64,000 nucleotides of DNA from Paenibacillus sp. IHBB 10380. Lineage in GTDB: Bacteria > Bacillota > Bacilli > Paenibacillales > Paenibacillaceae. The position numbers and the translations under genes were made by a program. Below are positions 28,539-35,592 of the stretch, one piece after another. The notes under the pieces were generated by a model, which did not search any database, had not been told where the DNA came from, and saw only the letters and a program-made list of their open reading frames with translations. Location of the stretch: assembly GCF_000949425.1 (NCBI RefSeq), contig NZ_CP010976.1:2852001-2916000 (forward strand), read 5' to 3'. Positions within the stretch are counted from its first letter, which is position 1; every line of letters starts with the position of its first letter.

Positions 28539-28588
28539 TAAATATTCCCTCCAAAATAGTATTATTTAGTATCATATCTAGTTTCATA

Positions 28589-28609
28589 AGTAAACGCGGT
28601 ACGCTTACT
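28589..28609 (-). other. Imperfect inverted repeat in the tsf leader
   Basis: The 21-nt element with arms AGTAA and TTACT (28589-28593 and 28605-28609) plus an inner CG/CG pair is centred 61 nt upstream of tsf. It lies between the GGGCTA repeat and the tsf ribosome-binding site and could fold in the leader RNA. Mismatches inside the stem make it weak. Confidence 0.35.
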
Positions 28610-28622
28610 TTGAAAGTGTACA

Positions 28623-28658
28623 CTAGGCCCTAGCCCTAGCCCTAGCCCTAGCCCTAGC
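28623..28658 (-). repeat. Tandem hexamer repeat (CCCTAG on plus, GGGCTA on minus), G-quadruplex motif
   Basis: Five perfect consecutive CCCTAG copies occupy 28628-28657, preceded by a degenerate copy (CTAGG at 28623-28627). On the minus strand, the sense strand of rpsB and tsf, this gives five GGG tracts separated by exactly three bases (CTA). This satisfies the standard G3N1-7 quadruplex pattern and equals a known human telomere variant repeat. It sits about 20 bp after the rpsB terminator and 85 bp before tsf. CTAG is generally rare in bacterial DNA, so the run is not expected by chance. Confidence 0.95.
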
Positions 28659-28678
28659 AACTATTCTCTAATGTCTTT

Positions 28679-28724
28679 AAAAAAAGGGCAGTGAGAGGTT
28701 ATCCACCTGCCAACCACCCTTTTC
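28679..28724 (-). terminator. Terminator between rpsB and tsf
   Basis: On the minus strand AAAAGGG (28717-28723) pairs with CCCTTTT (28682-28688) through an imperfect, GU-containing stem around an ATAA loop, followed by about seven T residues. It starts about 34 bp after the rpsB stop. The irregular stem suggests incomplete termination. Confidence 0.65.
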
Positions 28725-28757
28725 ATTTAATTCATATATGAATTACTCAACCCAAGA

Positions 28758-29456
28758 TTAAGCAGTTTCTTCTTCACCTTGATGTGCTTCAACGATAGCA
28801 TCAGCCATTTTACCCGTTAAAAGTTTAACGGCACGAATAGCATCGTCATTACCAGGAATAACGTAATCAATTTCGTCTGGATCACAGTTAGTATCTACGA
28901 TACCTACGATTGGAATACCCAATTTGCGAGCTTCTGCAACTGCAATACGTTCTTTACGAGGATCAATAATGAACAAGGCACTAGGAAGGCCCTTCATGTT
29001 CTTGATTCCGCCCAAGAATTTCTCAAGACGATCTTTTTCTTTGCGAAGAAGGATAACTTCTTTTTTAGGTAGGACGCCAAATGTGCCGTCTTCTTCCCAT
29101 TTTTCAAGTTCCTTCAAACGGAAGATCCGTTTTTGAATTGTTTCAAAGTTTGTCAAAGTTCCGCCGAGCCAGCGTTGGTTAATGTAGAACATACCACAAC
29201 GTTCAGCTTCTTCTTTCACAGAATCTTGAGCTTGCTTCTTCGTTCCTACGAAAAGAATAGTACCATTCTCTGCAGAAACGCTTTTAATGAAGTTGTAAGC
29301 CTCTTCTACCTTTTTAACCGTTTTTTGCAAATCAATGATGTAAATTCCGTTTCTTTCTGTGAAGATATAACGATCCATTTTTGGATTCCAGCGGCGGGTC
29401 TGATGACCGAAATGTACCCCTGCTTCCAAAAGTTGCTTCATGGATATTACTCCCAT
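28758..29456 (-). CDS. rpsB: 30S ribosomal protein S2
   Basis: Binds late to the 30S subunit at the head-body junction. The 232-residue protein begins [27 protein letters not shown], typical for bacterial S2, with [30 protein letters not shown] and [24 protein letters not shown] downstream. The ATG at 29456 has a CGGAGGTG site. A clear sigma-A promoter and a folded leader of about 115 nt lie upstream. Confidence 0.98.
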   Translation of the reverse strand: MGVISMKQLLEAGVHFGHQTRRWNPKMDRYIFTERNGIYIIDLQKTVKKVEEAYNFIKSVSAENGTILFVGTKKQAQDSVKEEAERCGMFYINQRWLGGTLTNFETIQKRIFRLKELEKWEEDGTFGVLPKKEVILLRKEKDRLEKFLGGIKNMKGLPSALFIIDPRKERIAVAEARKLGIPIVGIVDTNCDPDEIDYVIPGNDDAIRAVKLLTGKMADAIVEAHQGEEETA

Positions 29457-29490
29457 TGTAAAGCACCTCCGAATTGGTTTTTGTGTCCTC

Positions 29491-29572
29491 CGCCAACCGT
29501 CATTTTCCTTCAGGACTTTCTATGCAGAAAGAACCCCTGTAAGAATCACTTGGCGTGTGTTTTTAACACCGT
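29491..29572 (-). promoter_or_regulatory. Folded rpsB leader, candidate S2-responsive RNA
   Basis: On the minus strand the predicted leader has a hairpin GTGTT/AACAC (about 29556-29568), then CGCCAA (29550-29555) pairing at long range with TTGGCG (29491-29496). Between these arms lies a nested hairpin with CAGG/CCTG (29536-29539 with 29511-29514) and CTTTC/GAAAG (29527-29531 with 29516-29520). The closing arm ends about 30 nt before the start codon. Such architecture is usual for ribosomal-protein autoregulatory leaders; the ligand is inference. Confidence 0.5.
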
Positions 29573-29577
29573 CAATT

Positions 29578-29606
29578 AATATAACATAACTGGATGATCT
29601 ATGCAA
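29578..29606 (-). promoter_or_regulatory. Sigma-A promoter of rpsB
   Basis: On the minus strand TTGCAT (29601-29606) and TATATT (29578-29583) are separated by exactly 17 nt; four of six and five of six consensus positions match. The transcript would start near 29571 and carry the folded leader. Confidence 0.7.
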
Positions 29607-29672
29607 TCTCTTTTCATAGAACATCATCTCTAACTATAATGATATCACAAAAACCGTCCACTATAATAAATC

Positions 29673-30317
29673 TTAGCGTGACGGTATCGTTGTGATCTTG
29701 GTAATAATCGACTTATGGGTATCCTCTTCTGAAAAAGTATAGGAACCTTCTCGTAACTTCGTATTGACTTTCTGTGAGGTAGCTTCCTTAATGAATTGCT
29801 CTGAGTTCGTGATAACGCCAGCTTTCTTCAAACCCTTTGCAATGTCAGTGAGATTGCTTCCCCCCTTAATCCTAAAAGGAATAACCTCCGAAGATTTAGG
29901 TTTAGCTGTCGGTGTTGTGCCCGCTGATTTGGCTGGGGCTGTTGGAGTCTTAACAGTTGGCTTCGTTGTCTTACTGGCCTCACTTGAGGTCTTAGCAGGT
30001 GCTATAGGCTCTCCTGGGTTCGTTGGTTCTACTGCAGGGTTACTTTGCTTTGGTTCTTCTGTAGCTCCCCCCTGTAGTTTACCACTCTTCTCCACCATCA
30101 CCTCTGTCCACTCTGTTTCAGTTAATAGTTCCTCCGATGAATCCACTACTTTCAGATCCAGCACTTCCGCTTGTTCTACAATCTGCTCTTTCGTTAATGG
30201 AGTTGTAGATTTATCATTTGTAGCTAAACCCTCAGCTTTGCCCATAAGAGCTAACAAGAGTGCTCCAATCACAAGACCAGCACCAAGACCCGTCATAAAA
30301 AAACGATCTTTGATCAC
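29673..30317 (-). CDS. Membrane-anchored protein with MltG/YceG-like C-terminal domain
   Basis: A 214-residue protein of unknown role. Residues 9-25 are a hydrophobic membrane anchor; residues about 75-145 are low-complexity Pro/Thr/Lys/Ser-rich (repeated PTxKTP-like units); the last 70 residues (SNLTDIAKGLKKAGVITNSEQF, then LREGSYTF) resemble the LysM-like N-terminal subdomain of the endolytic transglycosylase MltG. The catalytic transglycosylase domain is absent, so it may only bind cell wall. The GTG start overlaps the swrB stop (GTGA) with an AGGAGG site, so it is the last gene of the fla/che operon. Confidence 0.75.
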   Translation of the reverse strand: MIKDRFFMTGLGAGLVIGALLLALMGKAEGLATNDKSTTPLTKEQIVEQAEVLDLKVVDSSEELLTETEWTEVMVEKSGKLQGGATEEPKQSNPAVEPTNPGEPIAPAKTSSEASKTTKPTVKTPTAPAKSAGTTPTAKPKSSEVIPFRIKGGSNLTDIAKGLKKAGVITNSEQFIKEATSQKVNTKLREGSYTFSEEDTHKSIITKITTIPSR

Positions 30318-30862
30318 ATCGCTGCCTCCTGTTTCGCAAGTTGAAGAATAAGTTGTATCTCTCCACGCTGAAGACCTACTGTCTTAGCTATAACATCGAT
30401 AGACTTACCTTGATCATGCAATTCGAATAATTCCGGATAACGATGCTTGATGGTGTCAATCCGTTCTTCCGGCGTATCAAGCAGTTCTATAGGTTGCACT
30501 TCAGCAACTATATTCGCGCCTATTTGAAGATCATTAGATTGTTTATTCTCAGTTATAGTAATACGATTAGCATGTTCAATTAAATGCTGTTCAACATGAA
30601 CTAGTTGTTGCTTCAGTTCAGTCAACTGCCCTTCAAGAACTGACTGCTTCACTGATGAATCTTTCTTCATTTGTGATACTAATTCAACCAATGCATTATT
30701 TTCCTCTTCAATATCGGCCATATACTGTTCTAATGTAGCCTCTACTTCCTTTACTACACGATCTGATGAAGACTTGTCCACAGGTACTGCTCTCTTCGGC
30801 AACATGAAAGCATACACTAAGGCTGCAGCCCCTAACAGGACGATAATTATCCACGGTTCCAA
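30314..30862 (-). CDS. swrB: SwrB-like protein (YlxL family)
   Basis: Homologue by position and architecture of B. subtilis SwrB, which activates assembly of the flagellar export apparatus and supports swarming. The 182-residue protein has one N-terminal membrane helix (WIIIVLLGAAALVYAF), a long coiled-coil stretch (about 35-105, rich in Glu, Gln, Leu) and a C-terminal helix-turn-helix-like part (ELHDQGKSIDVIAKTVGLQRGEIQLILQLA). The start is TTG with GGAG upstream. It lies near the end of the fla/che operon after sigD, as in B. subtilis, but two extra genes intervene. Sequence identity outside the C-terminus is probably low. Confidence 0.75.
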   Translation of the reverse strand: MEPWIIIVLLGAAALVYAFMLPKRAVPVDKSSSDRVVKEVEATLEQYMADIEEENNALVELVSQMKKDSSVKQSVLEGQLTELKQQLVHVEQHLIEHANRITITENKQSNDLQIGANIVAEVQPIELLDTPEERIDTIKHRYPELFELHDQGKSIDVIAKTVGLQRGEIQLILQLAKQEAAM

Positions 30863-30896
30863 AAGATTCTAGTCTCCTTTTGTTCCTATCATTCAA

Positions 30897-31220
30897 TCAT
30901 AAAGACAGATCAATGCGATGCCCCTTATAAGGATGCTCCGCCAGATGTTGTTCTGTGACTTGTTCTTGTTGTTCTTGTTCTTGTGTTCGTGACAGTCCAT
31001 CTTTCTGTGAAGAATGCTGCTTCCCTTCTTCACGAATCGATGAATGCGCTGTCTCATCTACTTCAGTACTGCGCTGGCTCATTTCCCGGCTTTCCTTTAT
31101 ACTCTGCGCAGCCAATTGAACCTGATCTTGTACGGGCCGCTGAAGAAACTCGTTTTGTATTTTCCCTGCTTCATGGGTTCTCGGCATTGCAATTTGCATT
31201 TCCACCGATTTCATACTCAC
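30897..31220 (-). CDS. Uncharacterised small hydrophilic protein in the fla/che operon
   Basis: I do not recognise this gene. The GTG at 31220 follows GAGGTGG; a nearby ATG at 31214 is an alternative. The protein, about 107 residues, has no membrane helix or cysteine. The N-terminal part reads KSVEMQIAMPRTHEAGKIQNE, the middle is rich in Gln, Glu, Ser and Arg (a short QEQEQQEQ run encoded by a TTGTTC-type DNA repeat), and the end is HPYKGHRIDLSL. Composition suggests a mostly disordered or helical adaptor. It lies between fapA and swrB in the same direction, so a motility-related role is possible. Confidence 0.6.
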   Translation of the reverse strand: MSMKSVEMQIAMPRTHEAGKIQNEFLQRPVQDQVQLAAQSIKESREMSQRSTEVDETAHSSIREEGKQHSSQKDGLSRTQEQEQQEQVTEQHLAEHPYKGHRIDLSL

Positions 31221-31274
31221 GATATCCACCTCTTCCTATAAGACTTTAATATAGGCATTCATTGCAGTGAATCA

Positions 31275-32684
31275 TTAGATGAAAGGAACCATGCTAATAT
31301 CTCCTTCATGATAATAAAAAGAAACGCGTTCCGAAGTATCCTTCACATAACGTGTGTATCTTCCAATGACTATTTTGGAACCTCCGTAAATGGTTTTCTC
31401 AATATCTACTTTCGCTCTCCCCGTATCTTCTAACATTTTCTCAATATCTAGAATACGATCCTTAATTTCGGCGTTCTCACGAACATAGGAGCTTTGTGTT
31501 GCCTTAAGTTTAATTCTCATACTGAGTTTATCCGGTGTCAATTGACCTAAAGCAGCCAACTGGTCTAACATGTTTAGACCTTTTCCTGTTTTCTCCATGT
31601 TGTCAGTAAGAAGCTTTAACTGATTACGAAGCTCGACCAATTCATTCCTGAGTTCAGGCAAGACACCTACTTCAATAATAGTCACTGTAGACATCGTATT
31701 TCCAATCGTTCTTGCAACCGCTCTCTCACCAGCCTGAATGCAACCACCCACGATAAGCCCCTTTGTTCCTTTACAAATAACATTTTTACCTGCTCTAATA
31801 TTGGAATGCATAATGCTTTGAGATACGAGCACATCTTCTCCAGCTATAACATTTCCATCCTGTATAAAGGAACTTTTAACGTTATGGCCTGCCTTCACGT
31901 ATCCTTTGTGATACCCAATAATGCCACTTGAGATCTCAATAGACCCGTCGGCTTCGAGTTCAGCTCCTTCTACTCCACCGATTACACGAATGTCACCTGC
32001 TGCCTTGATCCGAAATCCACTCAAGACATTACCACGGATAACTACAGTTCCTACGAAGTCAATATTCCCTGTACTATAATCTACATCGCCATTAATTTCA
32101 TATATTGGAAATACATTAATTTTATTTTTGTCTGTTGTTGTAATCATACCATCAATTGCCGCATACATTGCTGTTTGTTCCGCATTAACAAGGACGTTTT
32201 TGCCTACTTTGAAGTATACTTCTTTTCCCGGTTTAAAGGGGATCTCTTCATTGTGTACGGACATCCCATTTTTCCCTATCTCCGGTGGTCTACGCTGTGC
32301 AATCAACTGTCCTTTGCGCACGTTATTCAGACTAATGATTTCCTTATAATCTACATGTCCTTTTTCATTCTCTAACGGTCGGCGAGTCTTATCTTGTCCA
32401 ATTTTAAAAGAAAACTCGATGAAACCATCTATTCCAGAAACAGCTGACACGCCAATAGCAATTGGAGTCTTACTATAATAGTATTCACCTGGATGATTAG
32501 CAATGCGATCGATCATTTGATATTCAATTCCATATTGAATTTTATGACTACGAATAAATTTTTCCAGCTCTTCTGGGGTGAATTTCAATTCATCATCTAG
32601 GCTAGAGAACTGGAGGTATGCCGTAGTTTTGTCATCAGAAAACGTAACATTCAGATATTTATCTAATGCTCCATGTTCTACCAA
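31275..32684 (-). CDS. fapA: FapA family protein (DUF342)
   Basis: Flagellar-assembly-protein-A family, with a beta-helical polymer-forming core. I start it at TTG (32684) 5 nt after GGGGGAG. About 470 residues: N-terminal domain, then a right-handed beta-helix region (about 175-330) with repeated GDxxxxGxV-type turns such as GNVLSGFRIKAAGDIRVIGGVEGAEL, and a C-terminal coiled coil (about 340-430). FapA in Vibrio inhibits a glucose PTS protein and DUF342 proteins in Firmicutes often lie beside sigD; its role here is unknown. Confidence 0.85.
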   Translation of the reverse strand: MVEHGALDKYLNVTFSDDKTTAYLQFSSLDDELKFTPEELEKFIRSHKIQYGIEYQMIDRIANHPGEYYYSKTPIAIGVSAVSGIDGFIEFSFKIGQDKTRRPLENEKGHVDYKEIISLNNVRKGQLIAQRRPPEIGKNGMSVHNEEIPFKPGKEVYFKVGKNVLVNAEQTAMYAAIDGMITTTDKNKINVFPIYEINGDVDYSTGNIDFVGTVVIRGNVLSGFRIKAAGDIRVIGGVEGAELEADGSIEISSGIIGYHKGYVKAGHNVKSSFIQDGNVIAGEDVLVSQSIMHSNIRAGKNVICKGTKGLIVGGCIQAGERAVARTIGNTMSTVTIIEVGVLPELRNELVELRNQLKLLTDNMEKTGKGLNMLDQLAALGQLTPDKLSMRIKLKATQSSYVRENAEIKDRILDIEKMLEDTGRAKVDIEKTIYGGSKIVIGRYTRYVKDTSERVSFYYHEGDISMVPFI

Positions 32685-32744
32685 GCTTACTCCCCCTCTT
32701 TTCACGGTACCCACATACGGAACATTTTCACTAAGTAACCTGCT

Positions 32745-33533
32745 TTAATCCGTTTGCAACAATAGATCCTTATTCTTCTCCAATGTTCCTCTTAATCTCA
32801 AAATAGCCTTAGAGTGAAGCTGTGAGATTCGAGACGGAGAAAGTGACATGACCTCTGCAATTTCACTTAGTGATAGATCTTCATAATATAAAAGTGATAC
32901 AACAATGCGTTCCTTTTCAGTCAACTTTTCAATGCCCTTTACTAGACATTCCTGCATATAGAACTCATTAATCTTATAATCTGGGTTTTTGGCCTTATCA
33001 TCTATTAACATGCTCAAGCGAGTCTCGGATTCTTCTTCACGGATCGGGTCTTCTAAGGAACATAAAGTCATAACCGCAACTTCCTGTAGCATTTGCTGAT
33101 ATTCCTTTTCAGAGATTTCTAAATATTGACTCATTTCAGAATCACTGACAGAGCGTAAATATTTTTGCTCAAGTTGCTGGTATGCCTCTTCTATTTTTTT
33201 GGACTTCTCTCGCACTGAACGAGGAACCCAGTCACCTTGCCGTAATGAGTCTAGGATAGCCCCTCTAACACGCCATGAGCCGTAGGTTTCAAATTGAAGC
33301 CCACGTTTATAGTCAAATTTATCAATAGCATCGATCAAGCCCATAACTCCATTGCTCGACAAATCATCCTTCGATACATTTTTAGGAAGCCCAATAGCCA
33401 AACGACTAGAAACATAATCCACAATGTGAAGATAGTTCTCAATGAGCTTCTTTTTCGCTTCTGTATTTCCATGTTCTTTCCATTCTTGCCAGAGTTCGAT
33501 ATGATTCAGTAGAGTTACCTTCTGCTCGTTCAA
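32745..33533 (-). CDS. sigD: RNA polymerase sigma factor SigD/FliA (motility)
   Basis: Sigma-28 family factor that transcribes flagellin, motor, chemoreceptor and autolysin genes. The 262-residue protein has region 2 (KKLIENYLHIVDYVSSRLA, then GVMGLIDAIDKFDYKRGLQFETYGSWRVRGAILDSLRQ), region 3 (RSVREKSKKIEEAYQQLEQ) and region 4 with the helix-turn-helix LSEIAEVMSLSPSRISQLHSKAI. It is encoded inside the fla/che operon after the che genes, like B. subtilis sigD. An anti-sigma factor FlgM is not in the window. Confidence 0.96.
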   Translation of the reverse strand: MNEQKVTLLNHIELWQEWKEHGNTEAKKKLIENYLHIVDYVSSRLAIGLPKNVSKDDLSSNGVMGLIDAIDKFDYKRGLQFETYGSWRVRGAILDSLRQGDWVPRSVREKSKKIEEAYQQLEQKYLRSVSDSEMSQYLEISEKEYQQMLQEVAVMTLCSLEDPIREEESETRLSMLIDDKAKNPDYKINEFYMQECLVKGIEKLTEKERIVVSLLYYEDLSLSEIAEVMSLSPSRISQLHSKAILRLRGTLEKNKDLLLQTD

Positions 33534-33548
33534 TAGCTTTCGCCCTCC

Positions 33549-33965
33549 TTATTTTTCTGTCAGGTGACGAACGGCCTTGACCAATTGTTCAGTATCTTGG
33601 GTAGAAACCAACTTAGGTGGGCTTAGAGGTTCGAATCCATTGTTGTCTTGATCTCTTACTTCAGATGTTGACTTCAAAGAATCATTTCCCCCTTCACTGT
33701 CAGCGGGTAGTGTCAAGTCAAACCGTGTTCCGCGCTCTTCCTGCGGTTCTAGTGAATCACCATCATGCCATGTATCTTTAGAAGAACCAGAGCTTATAAC
33801 ACCTAATACCCATCTTCCCGCACATGCAAGAACAAACCATATAACGAATGCAATTAAAGCTCTAGTAAGACTCGTCATCCAAAGATTATTTACTACTGAA
33901 GATAGTAAAGTAACAATAAAACCAAGAACACCTATAAGTAGACTAAACCATATATTTCTATTCAT
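33549..33965 (-). CDS. Uncharacterised two-helix membrane protein between cheD and sigD
   Basis: I do not recognise this gene. The 138-residue protein has two hydrophobic helices (about 7-24 and 33-55) and then a hydrophilic, acidic, Ser/Asp-rich tail of about 80 residues, probably cytoplasmic. There is no known motif and no cysteine except one in the second helix. It sits 3 bp after cheD and 16 bp before sigD in the same direction, so it is co-transcribed with both. B. subtilis has no gene here. Confidence 0.7.
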   Translation of the reverse strand: MNRNIWFSLLIGVLGFIVTLLSSVVNNLWMTSLTRALIAFVIWFVLACAGRWVLGVISSGSSKDTWHDGDSLEPQEERGTRFDLTLPADSEGGNDSLKSTSEVRDQDNNGFEPLSPPKLVSTQDTEQLVKAVRHLTEK

Positions 33966-33967
33966 CG

Positions 33968-34462
33968 CTACAATTCCTTTGCACCCATTTGTACACTTCT
34001 TATGAATAGTACTCCTGTACTACATTCCAATTCTATCGTACGACCATAGTTCCCACCGGAATCTTCTGCTAAGAGCGGAATACCTAGTTCCAGCAACTTA
34101 GCTTTACACGATTCAGTATTTCTTGGGCCAATTCTCATGGTGTCGTTCTTCCCACCAAAAGCAAACATTTGCGATCCACCAGCCATCTTGGCCACTAAAC
34201 GTGATCTTGAGGCTCCCATTGCCAACAATCTAGCTAACAATTCGGGTATGGCAGTATCCGCATATTTAGCGATATTAAGTTGTCCTTCACGGGCAATATC
34301 AGAAGTTGGAAGCATTACATGCGCCATTCCTGCAATTTTAAGTGAAGGTTCATAGAGGGTGACACCTACACAAGATCCTAGACCAGTAGTACGAATCAGG
34401 CCAGATTCACTAATAACATTTAAATCTGCCATTCCTACTTTCACAATTTTTTGCTCAATCAT
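33968..34462 (-). CDS. cheD: Chemoreceptor glutamine deamidase CheD
   Basis: Deamidates glutamines on chemoreceptors and, with CheC, tunes CheY-P feedback. The 164-residue protein has the catalytic Cys in TTGLGSCVGVTLYEP (about residue 31) and the His in AGMAHVMLP (about 48), then ARLVAKMAGGSQMF. Its ATG overlaps the cheC stop by 8 bp, so the partners are translationally coupled. Confidence 0.95.
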   Translation of the reverse strand: MIEQKIVKVGMADLNVISESGLIRTTGLGSCVGVTLYEPSLKIAGMAHVMLPTSDIAREGQLNIAKYADTAIPELLARLLAMGASRSRLVAKMAGGSQMFAFGGKNDTMRIGPRNTESCKAKLLELGIPLLAEDSGGNYGRTIELECSTGVLFIRSVQMGAKEL

Positions 34463-35081
34463 TCTCGAGAGGCACTCCTAGAGATTCGAATATTTTTGCG
34501 AACGATGCAGGATCTGGAATTAGAAAGAACTGTCCCTCTATTTCCTGAGTTCCTTCTAAAAATTTAGTATCAATCAGTAATGCATCATCTCCCATCTCGC
34601 CATATTGCAGGAGACCATAGCTTAAAATAGCCCCTGCCATATCGATCGCTAAGGAAGGTACCGTTGGAGACATAGACAACTTCGTGAAATCAGCAAGTGA
34701 GGACAGATACGAACCTGCAAGTATGTTGCCTATTTCGTTCAGAGCTGATATTTCCATTTCATTAAATGAATCATTTTGACCGATATCGATGCCTTTGAGA
34801 CGTCTCAAAAGATTTTTAGCTGCTTCCGGGTTTAAGATGAAAAACAAGTTTCCTGGAGCCTCTCCTTCAACTCTCAAGAATATAGCAACAACAATTTGCT
34901 CTGCTCCACCTACGATATCTGCTACTTGTTCAAAAGGTAGGATTTCCACTTTGGGAACGCCCATATCAATTGGTTTATCAAGCAATCGAGAGAGAGCCGT
35001 AGCAGCGTTTCCTGCTCCTATGTTACCAACTTCCTTCAGCACATCCATTTTGAATTCCTTAAAATACCTAAAGGCATCCAT
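34455..35081 (-). CDS. cheC: CheY-P phosphatase CheC
   Basis: Dephosphorylates CheY-P and binds CheD, an adaptation system found in Bacillus-type chemotaxis. The 208-residue protein has both CheC/CheX/FliY phosphatase sites: DVLKEVGNIGAGNAATALS (about 14-32) and ISALNEIGNILAGSYLSSL (about 110-128), each with the essential Glu and Asn. It lies 5 bp after cheW. Confidence 0.95.
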   Translation of the reverse strand: MDAFRYFKEFKMDVLKEVGNIGAGNAATALSRLLDKPIDMGVPKVEILPFEQVADIVGGAEQIVVAIFLRVEGEAPGNLFFILNPEAAKNLLRRLKGIDIGQNDSFNEMEISALNEIGNILAGSYLSSLADFTKLSMSPTVPSLAIDMAGAILSYGLLQYGEMGDDALLIDTKFLEGTQEIEGQFFLIPDPASFAKIFESLGVPLEND

Positions 35082-35085
35082 AAGC

Positions 35086-35547
35086 TTATCCCTCTATACT
35101 TTCAAGTTGAATAATCTCATTCTTATTGAGCACTTCAACTAGATCTAACATAATTAAAAGCCGCTCATCGCTGATCTTAGCTACACCTTGTAAGTATTTG
35201 GCCTTGATGCCTCCCACTACTTCTGGCGGCGACTCAATTTGCCCAATGTTCAAATCAATAACATCATTAGCTGAATCGACAATGAAGCCTACTTCCATAT
35301 CATTAACGACAACAATAATGATCCTTGTATTCTCTGTATATTCTACTTCCGGAAGGGCAAATCGTCCTCGTAAATCAATAATAGGTATTACTATTCCCCG
35401 CAGATTCACAACACCTTTGACAAAAGTATATGTTTTAGGCACACGGGTTACAGGCATCATACGTTCAATCGTCTGAACTTTATCTACTTCAATACCGTAT
35501 TCTTCTTCTCCTAATTTAAACACGATAACTTTAATATCTTCTTCCAT
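35086..35547 (-). CDS. cheW: Chemotaxis adaptor CheW
   Basis: Couples chemoreceptors to the kinase CheA. The 153-residue single-domain protein has the CheW fold: VIVFKLGEEEYGIEVDKVQTIE at the N-terminus, then the receptor-binding segment VKGVVNLRGIVIPIIDLRGRF (about 43-63) and DSANDVIDL near residue 97. It follows cheA by 45 bp in the fla/che operon. Confidence 0.96.
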   Translation of the reverse strand: MEEDIKVIVFKLGEEEYGIEVDKVQTIERMMPVTRVPKTYTFVKGVVNLRGIVIPIIDLRGRFALPEVEYTENTRIIIVVVNDMEVGFIVDSANDVIDLNIGQIESPPEVVGGIKAKYLQGVAKISDERLLIMLDLVEVLNKNEIIQLESIEG

Positions 35548-35592
35548 GTCAAAAACCTCCTAATTGATTGCAACTCTATGTCGATTCCATTA

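Noticed and set aside
27900..28541. 213-residue plus-strand open frame opposite tsf
   Set aside because: Cys/Phe/Asn-rich antisense shadow of tsf; no start site, no family resemblance.
28589..28609. Operator-like palindrome in the tsf leader
   Set aside because: Several central mismatches; kept only as a weak hairpin, no regulator can be named.
28623..28658. Telomere-like repeat as a sign of linear replicon or contamination
   Set aside because: The repeat is internal, short (five copies) and flanked by rpsB and tsf in normal context, so it is a local tandem repeat.
30703..30718. GCCGATAT on the minus strand, a sigma-D -10-like element
   Set aside because: It is within swrB codons and has no TAAA at the required spacing.
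32745..33533. Sporulation sigma factor (SigF/G/E)
   Set aside because: Region 2 and 4 sequences and the che/fla context fit SigD/FliA.
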